From Pedosphaera parvula Ellin514 (GTDB taxonomy: Bacteria; Verrucomicrobiota; Verrucomicrobiia; Limisphaerales; Pedosphaeraceae): 64,000 nt of DNA. The notes beneath the pieces are model-generated. The model did not search any database. It was not told where the DNA came from and saw only the letters and a program-made list of their open reading frames with translations. This document shows, piece by piece, positions 55,862 through 64,000 of this stretch. How positions within the stretch are numbered: position 1 is the first letter of the stretch; every line of letters begins with the position of its first letter. A program made the position numbers and the translations under genes. Location of the stretch: contig NZ_ABOX02000003.1 of the NCBI RefSeq assembly GCF_000172555.1, positions 186,001-250,000 on the forward strand, in the 5' to 3' direction.

Positions 55862-56638
55862 ATGACTGGTCTTCCAAACTACGCCGTGCCTGTGGATCGT
55901 TCAGCGCGACAGCAGGCGTTTACTTTGATCGAACTCCTCGTCGTCATTGCGATCATCGCGATCCTGGCTGCTTTGCTTCTGCCTGCCTTGAGCCGCTCCA
56001 AGGAGAAAGCCAAACGCATCCAGTGCGTGAACAACCTTCACCAGATGGGCATCGCGGCACTTGGTTACGTGGATGACAATGCCGACCGTTTCCCCATTGC
56101 TTATTACGAAGCAGAAGTGAATGGCGTGACTTGGTCCTACGCCTGGGACCTGACCACCGTTGAAGGCGATCCGAACACCGTGATTCCTGGCTTGCTCTGG
56201 CAGGGGCAAACCACCATGCAGATCCAGCAATGCCCTTCATTCACCGGCGGCGCAAATTGGCTGACCGATCCCTACACCGGCTATAATTACAACACCAGCT
56301 TCATTGGCCACGGCCAGTTCGAAAGCATCCCGGAACCCGCCAAAACTTCCGATGTGCAACACCCCGCGCGAACTGTTGTGTTCGGCGATGGACAGTATTC
56401 CGCCGGCGCAAACAAATTCATGCGGGCACCGTGGGCAAATCCCGGCGATGAATCCTTCAACGGCCGCTGGTCCGGCACACAAGGATTTCGCCATCAACAG
56501 CGCAGCAACGCCGCTTTTGTTGATGGCCATGCCGAATCGTTGCGCGATCGTTATACGGAAAACGAAAACGGCTCCAATAATGTCGCCCCAGCGACGGGAT
56601 TTCTCTCGGCCGACAACTCCCTGTACGATCTTCAATAA
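55862..56638 (+). CDS. Type II secretion pseudopilin-like (prepilin N-terminal methylation) protein
   Basis: From ATG 55862 the product is 258 residues (frame open to ATG 55787). The prepilin signature is [20 protein letters not shown], preceded by a charged leader; the residue before Phe is Ala instead of the usual Gly. The body matches verrucomicrobial pseudopilin-like proteins ([20 protein letters not shown], and the terminal [19 protein letters not shown]). These form short pilus-like structures in secretion systems or stay in the membrane. It lies 126 bp after the riboswitch-controlled gene, or 51 bp if it starts at 55787. Confidence 0.82.
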   Translation: MTGLPNYAVPVDRSARQQAFTLIELLVVIAIIAILAALLLPALSRSKEKAKRIQCVNNLHQMGIAALGYVDDNADRFPIAYYEAEVNGVTWSYAWDLTTVEGDPNTVIPGLLWQGQTTMQIQQCPSFTGGANWLTDPYTGYNYNTSFIGHGQFESIPEPAKTSDVQHPARTVVFGDGQYSAGANKFMRAPWANPGDESFNGRWSGTQGFRHQQRSNAAFVDGHAESLRDRYTENENGSNNVAPATGFLSADNSLYDLQ

Positions 56639-56665
56639 AGAGCCCATCAACCAGCTGTAGATGAG

Positions 56666-57058
56666 ATGAGTGAAGGACTATCAAAAGAATTTGACGCGGG
56701 ACATTGTCCGTTGTGCAATCAACCAAACCATTGCCAACTCTGCACTGAACGGGCTTACAAAGGCCCCTGTTGGTGTATGAGAGTGGAAATTCCCGGCGCC
56801 CTGTTGGCGCAAGTGCCGCCGCCATTGCGGAATCGAACTTGCATTTGCCAGGCTTGTGTAACGGCCTTCCACCGACGGCACAAGACCGTTGCGCAACCGC
56901 TCTTACCCAACGATTTCTATTTCGATCCCGGAGGGCTGCTGGTTCTCACCGCCGCATACCACCTGCGCCGCGGCTTTTGCTGCGGGAGCGGTTGCCGTCA
57001 TTGTCCCTATAAGGAAAACAAATCCAAGGCACCCGGAAATAACCCGCCCCTGCCATGA
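56666..57058 (+). CDS. Cysteine-rich CWC domain fused to DUF5522
   Basis: The 130-residue protein joins two small families. N-terminal CWC-type Cys motif: HCPLCNQPNHCQLCTERAYK, GPCWCMRVEIPG, CICQACVTAF. C-terminal DUF5522-type: DFYFDPGGLLVLTAAYHLRR, GFCCGSGCRHCPY. About 14 Cys suggest metal binding. Function unknown; the two domains are usually encoded by separate genes in other bacteria. It starts 28 bp after the pseudopilin gene and ends inside a shared terminator. Confidence 0.75.
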   Translation: MSEGLSKEFDAGHCPLCNQPNHCQLCTERAYKGPCWCMRVEIPGALLAQVPPPLRNRTCICQACVTAFHRRHKTVAQPLLPNDFYFDPGGLLVLTAAYHLRRGFCCGSGCRHCPYKENKSKAPGNNPPLP

Positions 57059-57071
57059 AATGACAGGGGCG
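57045..57071. terminator. Bidirectional terminator hairpin
   Basis: CGCCCCTG (57045-57052) pairs with CAGGGGCG (57064-57071), followed by AAAATT. It separates the rightward CWC gene, whose stop lies in the loop, from the leftward glmM gene. Confidence 0.75.
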
Positions 57072-57082
57072 AAAATTGCCAT

Positions 57083-58465
57083 TTAAGCCCCTACCTGCTT
57101 CCGAATCGCATCGCAGATGGATTCTGAAAGCCGTTCCAAAGCCACCGCGTCCGGTCCCTCAATCAACAAGCGAGCCTTCGGCTCAGTTCCGGAATAGCGC
57201 AACAGCACTCGCCCACCGGAGGGTTTCACTTCAGCCTCGGCCGAGGCCACCAGTTGCAACACACCATTCATTTGCTCAAAAGGCTTCTTCTCCCGCACCT
57301 TCACGTTGGTGACCAGTTGCGGATAGCGTGTCCAGCATTTGGCAAGCTTCGAAAGCGGGCGCTCCTTGGCCTTCATGATTTGCAAAATTTGCAACGCGCA
57401 AACCAAACCATCCCCCGTGGTGCTGTGCTCACCGAAAATCATATGACCGCTTTGCTCACCGCCAAAACTATAACCATGGCGCAGCATCTCATCGATCACG
57501 TTCTTGTCGCCGACAGGTGTGCGGAGCATTTTCCCGCCTTTGGATTCAATGGCCTTGTCGAGCCCGGCATTGCTCATCACGGTACTGACGAGGGTCTTGT
57601 GCGCGAGCGAGCCCCTTTCCAACATGTCCAACCCCGCAATCGCCATGATGTCATCCCCGTCGATCAATGTCCCGGTTTCATCACACAACAAAACGCGATC
57701 GGCATCGCCATCATGCGCAATGCCCAGTTGCGCCCCATGTTCCCGGACTTTCTGACACATCTGTTCGGGATGCATTGAACCGCAATCCTTGTTGATGTTT
57801 GTGCCGTCAGGTTGATTGCCATAAACGATTACCTGCGCACCCAATTCACGCAACACGCAGGGTGTGGATTTGTAAGCTGCGCCATGGGCGCAATCCACCA
57901 CAATGCGCATCCCTTCCAGCGTCATCCCCCGGGGAAATGAGGCCTTGGCATATTCAATGTAACGCCCCAGGGCATCATCGATACGAACTGCCTTGCCCAC
58001 TTCACTTGCCTTGGGCCGGAGACTTTCAACATCGCCGCCAAAAACAAGTTCTTCGATCCGTGCCTCCACCCGGTCATCCAGCTTATAACCGTCCGCTCGA
58101 AAGAACTTAATCCCATTATCGTCGTAGGGATTGTGCGAAGCCGTAATGACAATGCCCGCGTCCGCACGCAAGCTGCGGGTCACATAGGCGACTCCGGGCG
58201 TCGGCAATGGGCCAATGAAAAGCACATCCACTCCCATCGAGAGTATTCCCGCCGAGATGGCATTCTCGAGCATGTAGCCCGAGAGCCGGGTATCCTTGCC
58301 AATAACAATCTTGTGTTTACCCCGGCCGCGTGATTGCGATTCGAGATTTTTAAACACGTATCCGGCAGCCCGTCCAAGTTTCAATGCCGTTTCGGCGGTA
58401 ACTGGCTCCACGTTGGCTGTTCCGCGTACTCCATCAGTACCAAATATTTTCTTCGGGGCAATCAT
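57083..58465 (-). CDS. glmM: Phosphoglucosamine mutase
   Basis: The 460-residue enzyme converts glucosamine-6-phosphate to glucosamine-1-phosphate for UDP-GlcNAc and peptidoglycan synthesis. The phosphoserine loop is visible as GIVITASHNPYDDNGIKFF. The metal loop is DGDADRV, the sugar loop GGEQSGHMIFGEH, and the phosphate-binding loop RYSGTEPKARLLIEG. Length is typical. It is the last gene of folP-cdaA-cdaR-glmM. In Firmicutes, GlmM also binds and inhibits CdaA; the gene order here is the same. Confidence 0.96.
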   Translation of the reverse strand: MIAPKKIFGTDGVRGTANVEPVTAETALKLGRAAGYVFKNLESQSRGRGKHKIVIGKDTRLSGYMLENAISAGILSMGVDVLFIGPLPTPGVAYVTRSLRADAGIVITASHNPYDDNGIKFFRADGYKLDDRVEARIEELVFGGDVESLRPKASEVGKAVRIDDALGRYIEYAKASFPRGMTLEGMRIVVDCAHGAAYKSTPCVLRELGAQVIVYGNQPDGTNINKDCGSMHPEQMCQKVREHGAQLGIAHDGDADRVLLCDETGTLIDGDDIMAIAGLDMLERGSLAHKTLVSTVMSNAGLDKAIESKGGKMLRTPVGDKNVIDEMLRHGYSFGGEQSGHMIFGEHSTTGDGLVCALQILQIMKAKERPLSKLAKCWTRYPQLVTNVKVREKKPFEQMNGVLQLVASAEAEVKPSGGRVLLRYSGTEPKARLLIEGPDAVALERLSESICDAIRKQVGA

Positions 58466-58487
58466 TTCGATATTCTTTCTTGCTGAA

Positions 58488-58910
58488 TTATTTTTGGCCA
58501 GTTATTCGCTCCACACTGACATAAATCGGTTTTGTGCTCACGACCTTCAGGTCTTTGGGAACCTGCACTTGAATGTCTTTCCTAAATTCCTTTTCTTCCG
58601 CCGCTTCGCTTACATCCACCACGGCCTGTATCTGCTTGGTTTGCAGTTTCTCCAGCACATCGGCAGTGCCGCTGACTTCAACAGTGACTGTCACCGGGCT
58701 GATCCGGTATCGATTCGTATTGGCAGCCGAGGTTTGTAAAATGATCGGAATCGATGCAAAGCTTCGCGTGCTGGTCGTAATCACCGGCGATTGCCTCAGG
58801 GTCTGATCCTTCTGGAAGGCAGTTTGAATGGTAAACCACGTAAGCGCCGCCAGCAACACGGACAAAAGCTTCCACCAGAAATTATGTAAAATGTAATCGC
58901 GTGCTGCCAT
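58488..58910 (-). CDS. cdaR: YbbR-domain protein (CdaR-like), single-domain form
   Basis: The 140-residue protein has an N-terminal membrane helix (KLLSVLLAALTWFTIQTAF) and one YbbR domain (ISPVTVTVEVSGTADVLEKL, TKQIQAVVDVSEAAEEKEF). CdaR of Firmicutes has four YbbR domains, so this is a much shorter form. It lies between the diadenylate cyclase and glmM genes, 2 bp after the former, where CdaR regulates CdaA in other bacteria. Confidence 0.85.
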   Translation of the reverse strand: MAARDYILHNFWWKLLSVLLAALTWFTIQTAFQKDQTLRQSPVITTSTRSFASIPIILQTSAANTNRYRISPVTVTVEVSGTADVLEKLQTKQIQAVVDVSEAAEEKEFRKDIQVQVPKDLKVVSTKPIYVSVERITGQK

Positions 58911-58912
58911 GC

Positions 58913-59758
58913 CTATTTGGAGCCGGCTTTTACTGCCGGGGCTTGCGGAATATGCCGCTCACCGATCAATTTACGAAGCCACTCAATCAAACTGCGGGAT
59001 CTGCCACTCTTGACGAATACCGAAGTCAGGAATGCGCGCAGTTCTTCCTGGGTCACTCCGCGCACGAGTTGCCCCTTGTACGCATAAGAGGTGAGCCCCG
59101 TTTCCTCGGAAACCACCACCACAATGGCATCCGTTTCTTCCGTTAATCCAATCGCCGCCCGGTGACGTGTGCCAAGGGTTTTGTTCAGGTCCTGACGTTG
59201 GGTGAGTGGAAAAATGCAGGCGGCATAAGTGATGCGGTCTCCCTTGATGATCACTCCCCCATCATGAATGGCATTGTTGGGAAAGAAAATGGTTTCCAGC
59301 ATTTCAGGCGTGGCCTCGCAATCGACCACAAGGCCGGATTCCACCACCTCCTGCAGTTGAATGGCTTGCTCCAGGGCAATCAGCGCTCCAATTTTTACCT
59401 CCGCCAACCGCTCCACGGTTTGAATGATGACTTCAATGTTCTCACGCTGTTCCCGTGCCGTGTAGAAGAGGCGCAGGTTTCCCAACTCTGAAAGCATGCG
59501 CCGCAACTCAGGTTGGAAGATCACCAGAATGGCGAATGCCGAGAAAGCGAAGAATTTACCCAGGAGCCAGCTAACCACCTCCAGCTTTAGGACCCAACTG
59601 ACAATCGTAAAAAGAAAGAGCAGCAGAAAGCCGATGATCACGGACCACCCGCGTGATCCCTTCACGAGCATGAAGGTATAGTAGATCCCTATCGCGAGGA
59701 GCGATATCTCCAACGCGGGGCGCCAACTATTTTCCAACATGGACCAATTTAACGACAT
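58913..59758 (-). CDS. cdaA: Diadenylate cyclase, membrane type
   Basis: The 281-residue enzyme makes cyclic di-AMP from two ATP. Three N-terminal membrane helices (LEISLLAIGIYYTFMLVKGS onward) are followed by the DAC domain: PNNAIHDGGVIIKGDRITYA and LGTRHRAAIGLTEETDAIVV. The RHR motif is intact, but the usual Asp-Gly-Ala motif is Asp-Gly-Gly. A single Ala-to-Gly change may be tolerated. It directly abuts folP upstream and precedes cdaR by 2 bp, so the four genes are co-transcribed. Confidence 0.93.
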   Translation of the reverse strand: MSLNWSMLENSWRPALEISLLAIGIYYTFMLVKGSRGWSVIIGFLLLFLFTIVSWVLKLEVVSWLLGKFFAFSAFAILVIFQPELRRMLSELGNLRLFYTAREQRENIEVIIQTVERLAEVKIGALIALEQAIQLQEVVESGLVVDCEATPEMLETIFFPNNAIHDGGVIIKGDRITYAACIFPLTQRQDLNKTLGTRHRAAIGLTEETDAIVVVVSEETGLTSYAYKGQLVRGVTQEELRAFLTSVFVKSGRSRSLIEWLRKLIGERHIPQAPAVKAGSK

Positions 59759-60595
59759 TTATAAGGTGATGGCCTCCGCCATTCTCAGTGCTTGTACCGT
59801 GGCTGCAACGTCATGCGTCCGAAACATCTGTACTCCTGCCTCAAACGCCGTCAGGGTGCAGGCGAGAGCTCCCGGCAGACGGTCTTCGGCGGCAACTCCC
59901 AGCAATTTACTTATGAAGGATTTGCGTGAGACGCCGAGCAGCAACGGTCTCTGTAGAGTTGTAAATCTCCTCAGGCTTCCGAGCAACTGCAAATTGTGTT
60001 CCAGAGTCTTTCCAAAGCCAATTCCCACATCCAAAATGATCTGTTCCGGACTGATGCCCACTGCCTGCAGGTCAACAATTTTCCCGTTGAGGAAAATCCT
60101 AACCTCTTCCACCACGTCCTGATAAGTAGGTTTAACCTGCATGGTTGCCGGGCTGCCTTGCATGTGCATGGCCACATAACCAACCCCGGTCTCAGCCACA
60201 ATTCGCCACATTTCGCCATCGGTTCGGTTTGCCCCCACATCATTAATGATACTTGCACCCGCCCTCACCGCCGCCCGTGCCACACCAGGCTTAAGGGTGT
60301 CGATGGACAGAGGAATGTTGATTTGAGGCACCAAAGCCTCGATAACTGGCATAACCCGCCTCAATTCCTCCTCCTCGCTGACGGGCTCTGCTTTGGGCCG
60401 GGTCGATTCTCCTCCCACATCGATGATATCAGCCCCCTGCTCTATCAAGTCCATGGCATGTCTCACGGCCGACGCATTGTCAAAGTACTTCCCGCCATCG
60501 GAAAAGGAATCAGGCGTCACATTTACCACCCCCATCACGAGGGACGGTCGCGGAAAAACATATTTAAATTGGCCGGCTCGTAAAATCATCGTCAT
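59759..60595 (-). CDS. folP: Dihydropteroate synthase
   Basis: The 278-residue enzyme joins dihydropterin pyrophosphate to para-aminobenzoate in folate synthesis. Conserved parts: MGVVNVTPDSFSDGGKYF, DIIDVGGESTRPKAEPVSEE, SIINDVGAN, MHMQGSPATMQ, LDVGIGFGKTLEHN and LLGVSRKSFI. Length and order are normal. It is the first gene of the operon with cdaA, cdaR and glmM; its stop touches the cdaA start. Confidence 0.96.
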   Translation of the reverse strand: MTMILRAGQFKYVFPRPSLVMGVVNVTPDSFSDGGKYFDNASAVRHAMDLIEQGADIIDVGGESTRPKAEPVSEEEELRRVMPVIEALVPQINIPLSIDTLKPGVARAAVRAGASIINDVGANRTDGEMWRIVAETGVGYVAMHMQGSPATMQVKPTYQDVVEEVRIFLNGKIVDLQAVGISPEQIILDVGIGFGKTLEHNLQLLGSLRRFTTLQRPLLLGVSRKSFISKLLGVAAEDRLPGALACTLTAFEAGVQMFRTHDVAATVQALRMAEAITL

Positions 60596-60836
60596 CGCTG
60601 AGTTGGTCTGTCGCCTGGCAGATGCACGCAGCGTGGGTGCCTATATCAATGGCACAAACGCCTGACTCCGTCGACAAAATCCAACGTCTGACTCCAATTT
60701 TACTCCGCCCGATTTCTGCTCGACTCAAATTCAATGCTCAGCCCATCCCCGCCATATGACTTCCGCTGCTGAGTTTTTTATCAACCCCAATTCGTCGCTC
60801 TCCCCAATAAACAAACCAGCAAAACTGAATTTTGCT

Positions 60837-61223
60837 TTACTTAGCCCGCTCGATCAGCTCGATCTCGTAGCCCTCAGGTGCATCAACGAAAGCAATGCCG
60901 CCGCCCTCCGGGCGCATATGCGGACCGTCAGAGTACTTATATCCCTTCGAGGCCAGATGCTTGCCGAACTCCTCTAGACTGTCCACCTCGAAAGCGAGAT
61001 GGGTCAGATCCGGTTGCACCTCGACCGGGCCACTGCCGGGAAAATAACAAAGTTCAATCAGTTCTTCACTTTCCGGCGCTTTCATAAATGCCAGTTCCGA
61101 GCCACGCGATGACTTATGACGCCGGGTTTCTTCCAAACCGAGAATCTCGCGATAAAACTTCACGGTGCGTTCCAGGTCATTCACACGATAGCGGGTATGC
61201 AGGAGTTTCTTCGCAATAGTCAT
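60837..61223 (-). CDS. gloA: Glyoxalase-family protein (lactoylglutathione lyase-like)
   Basis: From ATG 61223 the product is 128 residues, one VOC domain pair: HTRYRVNDLERTVKFYREIL, GSELAFMKAPESEELIELCY, LTHLAFEVDSLEEFGKHLAS, IAFVDAPEGYEIELIERAK. The metal-ligand pattern H...E...H...E of glyoxalase I is present. It would convert the methylglyoxal-thiol hemithioacetal to a lactoyl thioester. The symbol is based on similarity alone; a related VOC lyase is possible. Confidence 0.85.
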   Translation of the reverse strand: MTIAKKLLHTRYRVNDLERTVKFYREILGLEETRRHKSSRGSELAFMKAPESEELIELCYFPGSGPVEVQPDLTHLAFEVDSLEEFGKHLASKGYKYSDGPHMRPEGGGIAFVDAPEGYEIELIERAK

Positions 61224-61313
61224 GGCCAAAGAATACCCTTCCTTTGAAAAGTGGCAATTGCATAGAGCGCGACATTTTGGAACCCGGTCGGACCGGGGTG
61301 GGTTAATAACCAC

Positions 61314-62576
61314 TTGCCCCTTTCCTTGCTTTTCGATAGGAAAGTGGCCGTGGTACGAATTAGGAATTGGATTGCTGTTTTGTTGTTACTCGGAGTTTTT
61401 GCGCCTATTTCTTCCTACGCGCAAATTGACCCCGTCAAACGCGAGTTGGTGCAGATGGGTTATAACCAACCTTTCGAAGGTAAGCCGCCCATTTCCGGTT
61501 ATGCCTTCCTCTATTATAACCAGCCTTCCTTCATGCGTACCAATCTGACCCTGCGCCTGGCCGTGGCGCCGGTTTATATGGACTCGGAATTGGGATTCAG
61601 CGGCCTGCTTTCCGAGCATACTGACCTCGGCATCGGTGTCTTCGGCGGTGGTTTTGCCAACAGCTACTCAGAAATTCGTTCGGGAAAACTTTTTGATGAG
61701 GAATCTTTTACAGGTGACGGCGGCGGGGCCGAGGCGAGCATCTATCATTTGTTCAACCCGGACCAACGCATTCCCCTCAACGCGATTATCCGGGGCGAAC
61801 TCAGCTACGCCGCCTATAGACGGGACAGCGAGACAGCGCCGAACTTTGTGTTGCCCAATGATGGCCCCACCGCCATCGTCCGCACCGGTCTGCGCTGGGG
61901 AGGTCGCGAACCATTGCTGACTTCGGATGCCGCCTTGGAACTCTCAGTTTGGTATGAAGGGCAGTTCCGCCTGAATCCCGGCCCCTACGGCTTTGCCGGA
62001 GACCGGAATCTCAATCCCAGCTCGCATCTTTTTTGGGGTCGAGCTCTGTTCGCGTACACACTCCCGAAGAGCGGACAGAATATCGCCGTAGCCATTACCA
62101 CTGGCGCGAGTGTTAATGCCGATCGTCTGAGCGCATTTCGCCTGGGTGGCGTCCTGCCCCTCTCTTCCGAGTTTCCACTGATCCTCCCCGGTTACTATTT
62201 CCAGGAAATCAGCGCCACGCGTTTTGCCATGTTGAACGGCAGTTATTCGTTTCCTTTGGATGAACACAAACGCTGGTCCATTACCACCGTCGGCAGTGTC
62301 GCGGGTGTGGATTATCTTAAAGGACTAAATCAGCCGAATGACTTTCTTTCGGGCGTGGGGGGAGGCATTACTTATCGCTCTTATTCCGAGGCATGGCAGG
62401 CATTCCTGGGCTATTCGTATGGCATAACCGCCATCCGCTCCGGCCATCACGGTGCCAATGCCATTGGCTTGCTCGTGCAGTTTGACCTGGAACGTCACAA
62501 GGAAAATTTTTACGACCCGGGTGACCGCACCGGCTTTTCCCGCGGCTTTGATCGCATCATGCGCAGCTTTCAGTGA
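61314..62576 (+). CDS. Outer-membrane beta-barrel candidate of unknown function
   Basis: The 420-residue protein has a signal peptide (NWIAVLLLLGVFAPISSYAQ). The mature part alternates short aromatic strands (SGYAFLYYNQPSFMRTNLTL, LGIGVFGGGFANSYSEIRSG, TYRSYSEAWQAFLGYSYGIT), which is beta-barrel-like. Its C-terminus ends in Gln rather than the usual Phe (FDRIMRSFQ), with Phe one residue before. The family is not recognised. It stands between a glyoxalase-like gene, divergently oriented, and a peptide-binding lipoprotein gene. Confidence 0.6.
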   Translation: MPLSLLFDRKVAVVRIRNWIAVLLLLGVFAPISSYAQIDPVKRELVQMGYNQPFEGKPPISGYAFLYYNQPSFMRTNLTLRLAVAPVYMDSELGFSGLLSEHTDLGIGVFGGGFANSYSEIRSGKLFDEESFTGDGGGAEASIYHLFNPDQRIPLNAIIRGELSYAAYRRDSETAPNFVLPNDGPTAIVRTGLRWGGREPLLTSDAALELSVWYEGQFRLNPGPYGFAGDRNLNPSSHLFWGRALFAYTLPKSGQNIAVAITTGASVNADRLSAFRLGGVLPLSSEFPLILPGYYFQEISATRFAMLNGSYSFPLDEHKRWSITTVGSVAGVDYLKGLNQPNDFLSGVGGGITYRSYSEAWQAFLGYSYGITAIRSGHHGANAIGLLVQFDLERHKENFYDPGDRTGFSRGFDRIMRSFQ

Positions 62577-62741
62577 TCAGCGAGCCATCACCTGAAGCAC
62601 CGCGATCATCGCTTCCCTGCCCGCGATCATTTTCCCAAGTCGTTCTTTTATTGAATTAATGGTGGCTGCTGGTGTCTTGAGATAATGGCATTAGCTTGCC
62701 CCATCCTGAAGATGGGTGTATGGATTTGACGGGCATTACTT

Positions 62742-64000
62742 ATGAAAAGACTTCAATTTTTCCGGGTTGCGGCGCTGGGTTTGATTCTTGCAGGAATAAT
62801 TTCCGGCTGTGGTAAGAATGAGGGAAGTTCATCTGGCACAGGAAGCACAACGCCCCAAAAGTCCGAGAGTGGTCCACTTCCCGAACCGCCGCTGGTTGCC
62901 AAATCCGAGCCGGGTGTTCCCGGAGGGCGATTGGTTATTTCCAGTTTTGGCGATCCCAAAACTTTCAATCCCATCACTGCCAACGAAACCTCCTCGACTG
63001 ACATTATTAACAGGATGTTTGCCGGCTTATTAACTGTTGATGTCCCCACCCAGGAGATCCGTCCCGGCCTCGCGGATACTTGGACGGTTGAACCGGATAA
63101 CAAAACTTACACATTCCATCTTCGTAAAGGCCTTCGCTGGAGCGACGGCCAGCCCCTCGATGCTGATGACGTCATATTCACATGGAATGATGTCATCTAT
63201 AATACGAATATTGTTAATGTCGTGGTGGATCAGTTTCGTCTGGGCGGCAAGGATTTCGCCGTAACCAAAGTGGATGACCTAACAATCAAGGTGGTTACCC
63301 CGGATATTTACGCTCCCTTCCTGATGTTCTTCGGAGCTGTCGCCATTGTCCCGAAACACATTTTGACCAAGGATGTGGAAGCAAAAAGATTCGAATCGGC
63401 TTACGGCATTAATGCCCGGCCGAATGAGGTTGTAAGTAACGGGCCTTTTCGTTTAAGGGATTATAAACCCGGCCAATACACGCGCCTGGAACGCAATCCT
63501 CACTTCTTTGAAGTGGACAGCAAAGGTGAAAGACTGCCTTATTTTAACGAAGTGGTGTACACTGTGGTTCCAGACCAGAGCGCGATTTCACTGCGTTTTC
63601 TAAGAGGAGAAGCCGACCTCCAGGAACTGGTGCGGCCTGAGGAATACGATCGGTTCAAGGAGGAATCGGCCAAGGGACGTTTCCAACTACTGGATCTTGG
63701 GTTGGCTTCAGAACAGGATTCTCTCACTTTTAACCAGAATACAAATTCAAACCCAAAAACCGGGAAGCCCATAGTCGACCCGGTAAAATTGAAATGGTTC
63801 CGCAACACTAAATTTCGTCAGGCCATCTCCTTTGCCATTGATCGGGAAGCCATCGTAAGGTCCGCGCTGGGCGGCCACGGCGCTCCCAGATATGGCTTCA
63901 CTTCACCGCAAAATAAAAAGTGGTTCAACCCGGACATCAAGACTTATCCCTATGATCCAGCCAAGGCCCGCGCACTGCTCGCCGAAATTGGCATCAAGGA
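62742..64000 (+). CDS. Oligopeptide ABC transporter substrate-binding lipoprotein, 5' part
   Basis: Family-5 extracellular solute-binding protein cut off by the window end after about 420 residues. The lipobox lies in LILAGIISGCGKN. Domain signatures: GGRLVISSFGDPKTFNPITA, LADTWTVEPDNKTYTFHLRK, GLRWSDGQPLDADDVIFTWN, VSNGPFRLRDYKPGQYTRLE and FRQAISFAIDREAIV. It would deliver peptides or similar solutes to a membrane permease pair, whose genes may follow outside the window. Confidence 0.93.
   Translation, partial: MKRLQFFRVAALGLILAGIISGCGKNEGSSSGTGSTTPQKSESGPLPEPPLVAKSEPGVPGGRLVISSFGDPKTFNPITANETSSTDIINRMFAGLLTVDVPTQEIRPGLADTWTVEPDNKTYTFHLRKGLRWSDGQPLDADDVIFTWNDVIYNTNIVNVVVDQFRLGGKDFAVTKVDDLTIKVVTPDIYAPFLMFFGAVAIVPKHILTKDVEAKRFESAYGINARPNEVVSNGPFRLRDYKPGQYTRLERNPHFFEVDSKGERLPYFNEVVYTVVPDQSAISLRFLRGEADLQELVRPEEYDRFKEESAKGRFQLLDLGLASEQDSLTFNQNTNSNPKTGKPIVDPVKLKWFRNTKFRQAISFAIDREAIVRSALGGHGAPRYGFTSPQNKKWFNPDIKTYPYDPAKARALLAEIGIK

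Overview
The window looks like chromosome of a Verrucomicrobiota bacterium, most like the Pedosphaera-type soil lineages. This is inferred from gene-family content, not from a marker gene. Supporting signs are three membrane-tethered ECF sigma factors, a DUF1080 protein, a prepilin-type protein with a terminal DGH-type motif, large secreted propeller/kelch/NHL proteins, and many dispersed short repeats. No rRNA or tRNA gene, CRISPR array or replication origin was seen.

Layout. 0-2.2 kb: a universal stress protein (cut by the window start), a remnant of a second one, and two paralogous single-domain cyclic-nucleotide-binding proteins. 2.3-7.0 kb: two sigma factors with long extracytoplasmic tails, separated by a DUF1080 protein. 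7.3-8.8 kb: an SdpR/SdpI-like operon with a DUF4019 lipoprotein. 9.0-16.0 kb: a secreted kelch protein, a PpiC-like protein and a small secreted protein, divergent from a response regulator and CHASE-type histidine kinase. 16.1-21.1 kb: a third sigma factor, a diiron-type metallo-beta-lactamase-fold protein, a SMI1/KNR4 protein and a PAP2 phosphatase. 21.2-29.0 kb: a GH20 hexosaminidase and two large secreted propeller proteins.

29.1-33.9 kb is the most unusual locus: three tandem tail-collar (Mdp-like) proteins face a strand carrying a TIM-barrel protein, a GNAT acetyltransferase, a stand-alone Nif11-like peptide and a sulfotransferase. The last three are tightly packed. An ABC exporter pair follows at 34.0-36.5 kb. 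36.5-43.7 kb is gene-poor and repeat-rich. It holds a MITE-like element with 18-bp perfect terminal inverted repeats, a 10-bp tandem array, gene remnants, and a hydrolase/SDR/LysR block bracketed by a short direct repeat, which may be imported.

44.3-51.2 kb carries a complete RND tripartite efflux operon, followed by a Trp-rich DUF6600 protein. At 53.2 kb a cobalamin riboswitch precedes a secreted protein, a pseudopilin and a CWC/DUF5522 protein, suggesting a B12-controlled surface function. 57.1-60.6 kb is the housekeeping folP-cdaA-cdaR-glmM operon (folate, cyclic di-AMP, cell-wall precursor). A glyoxalase-like protein, an outer-membrane-barrel candidate and the start of an oligopeptide-binding lipoprotein close the window.

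Regulation visible in the DNA: a shared TGTC(G/C)GATT-N10/11-CGG motif just ahead of all three sigma factor genes (probable autoregulation), a palindromic LysR box, an SdpR-type operator candidate, a B12 riboswitch, and several hairpin terminators.
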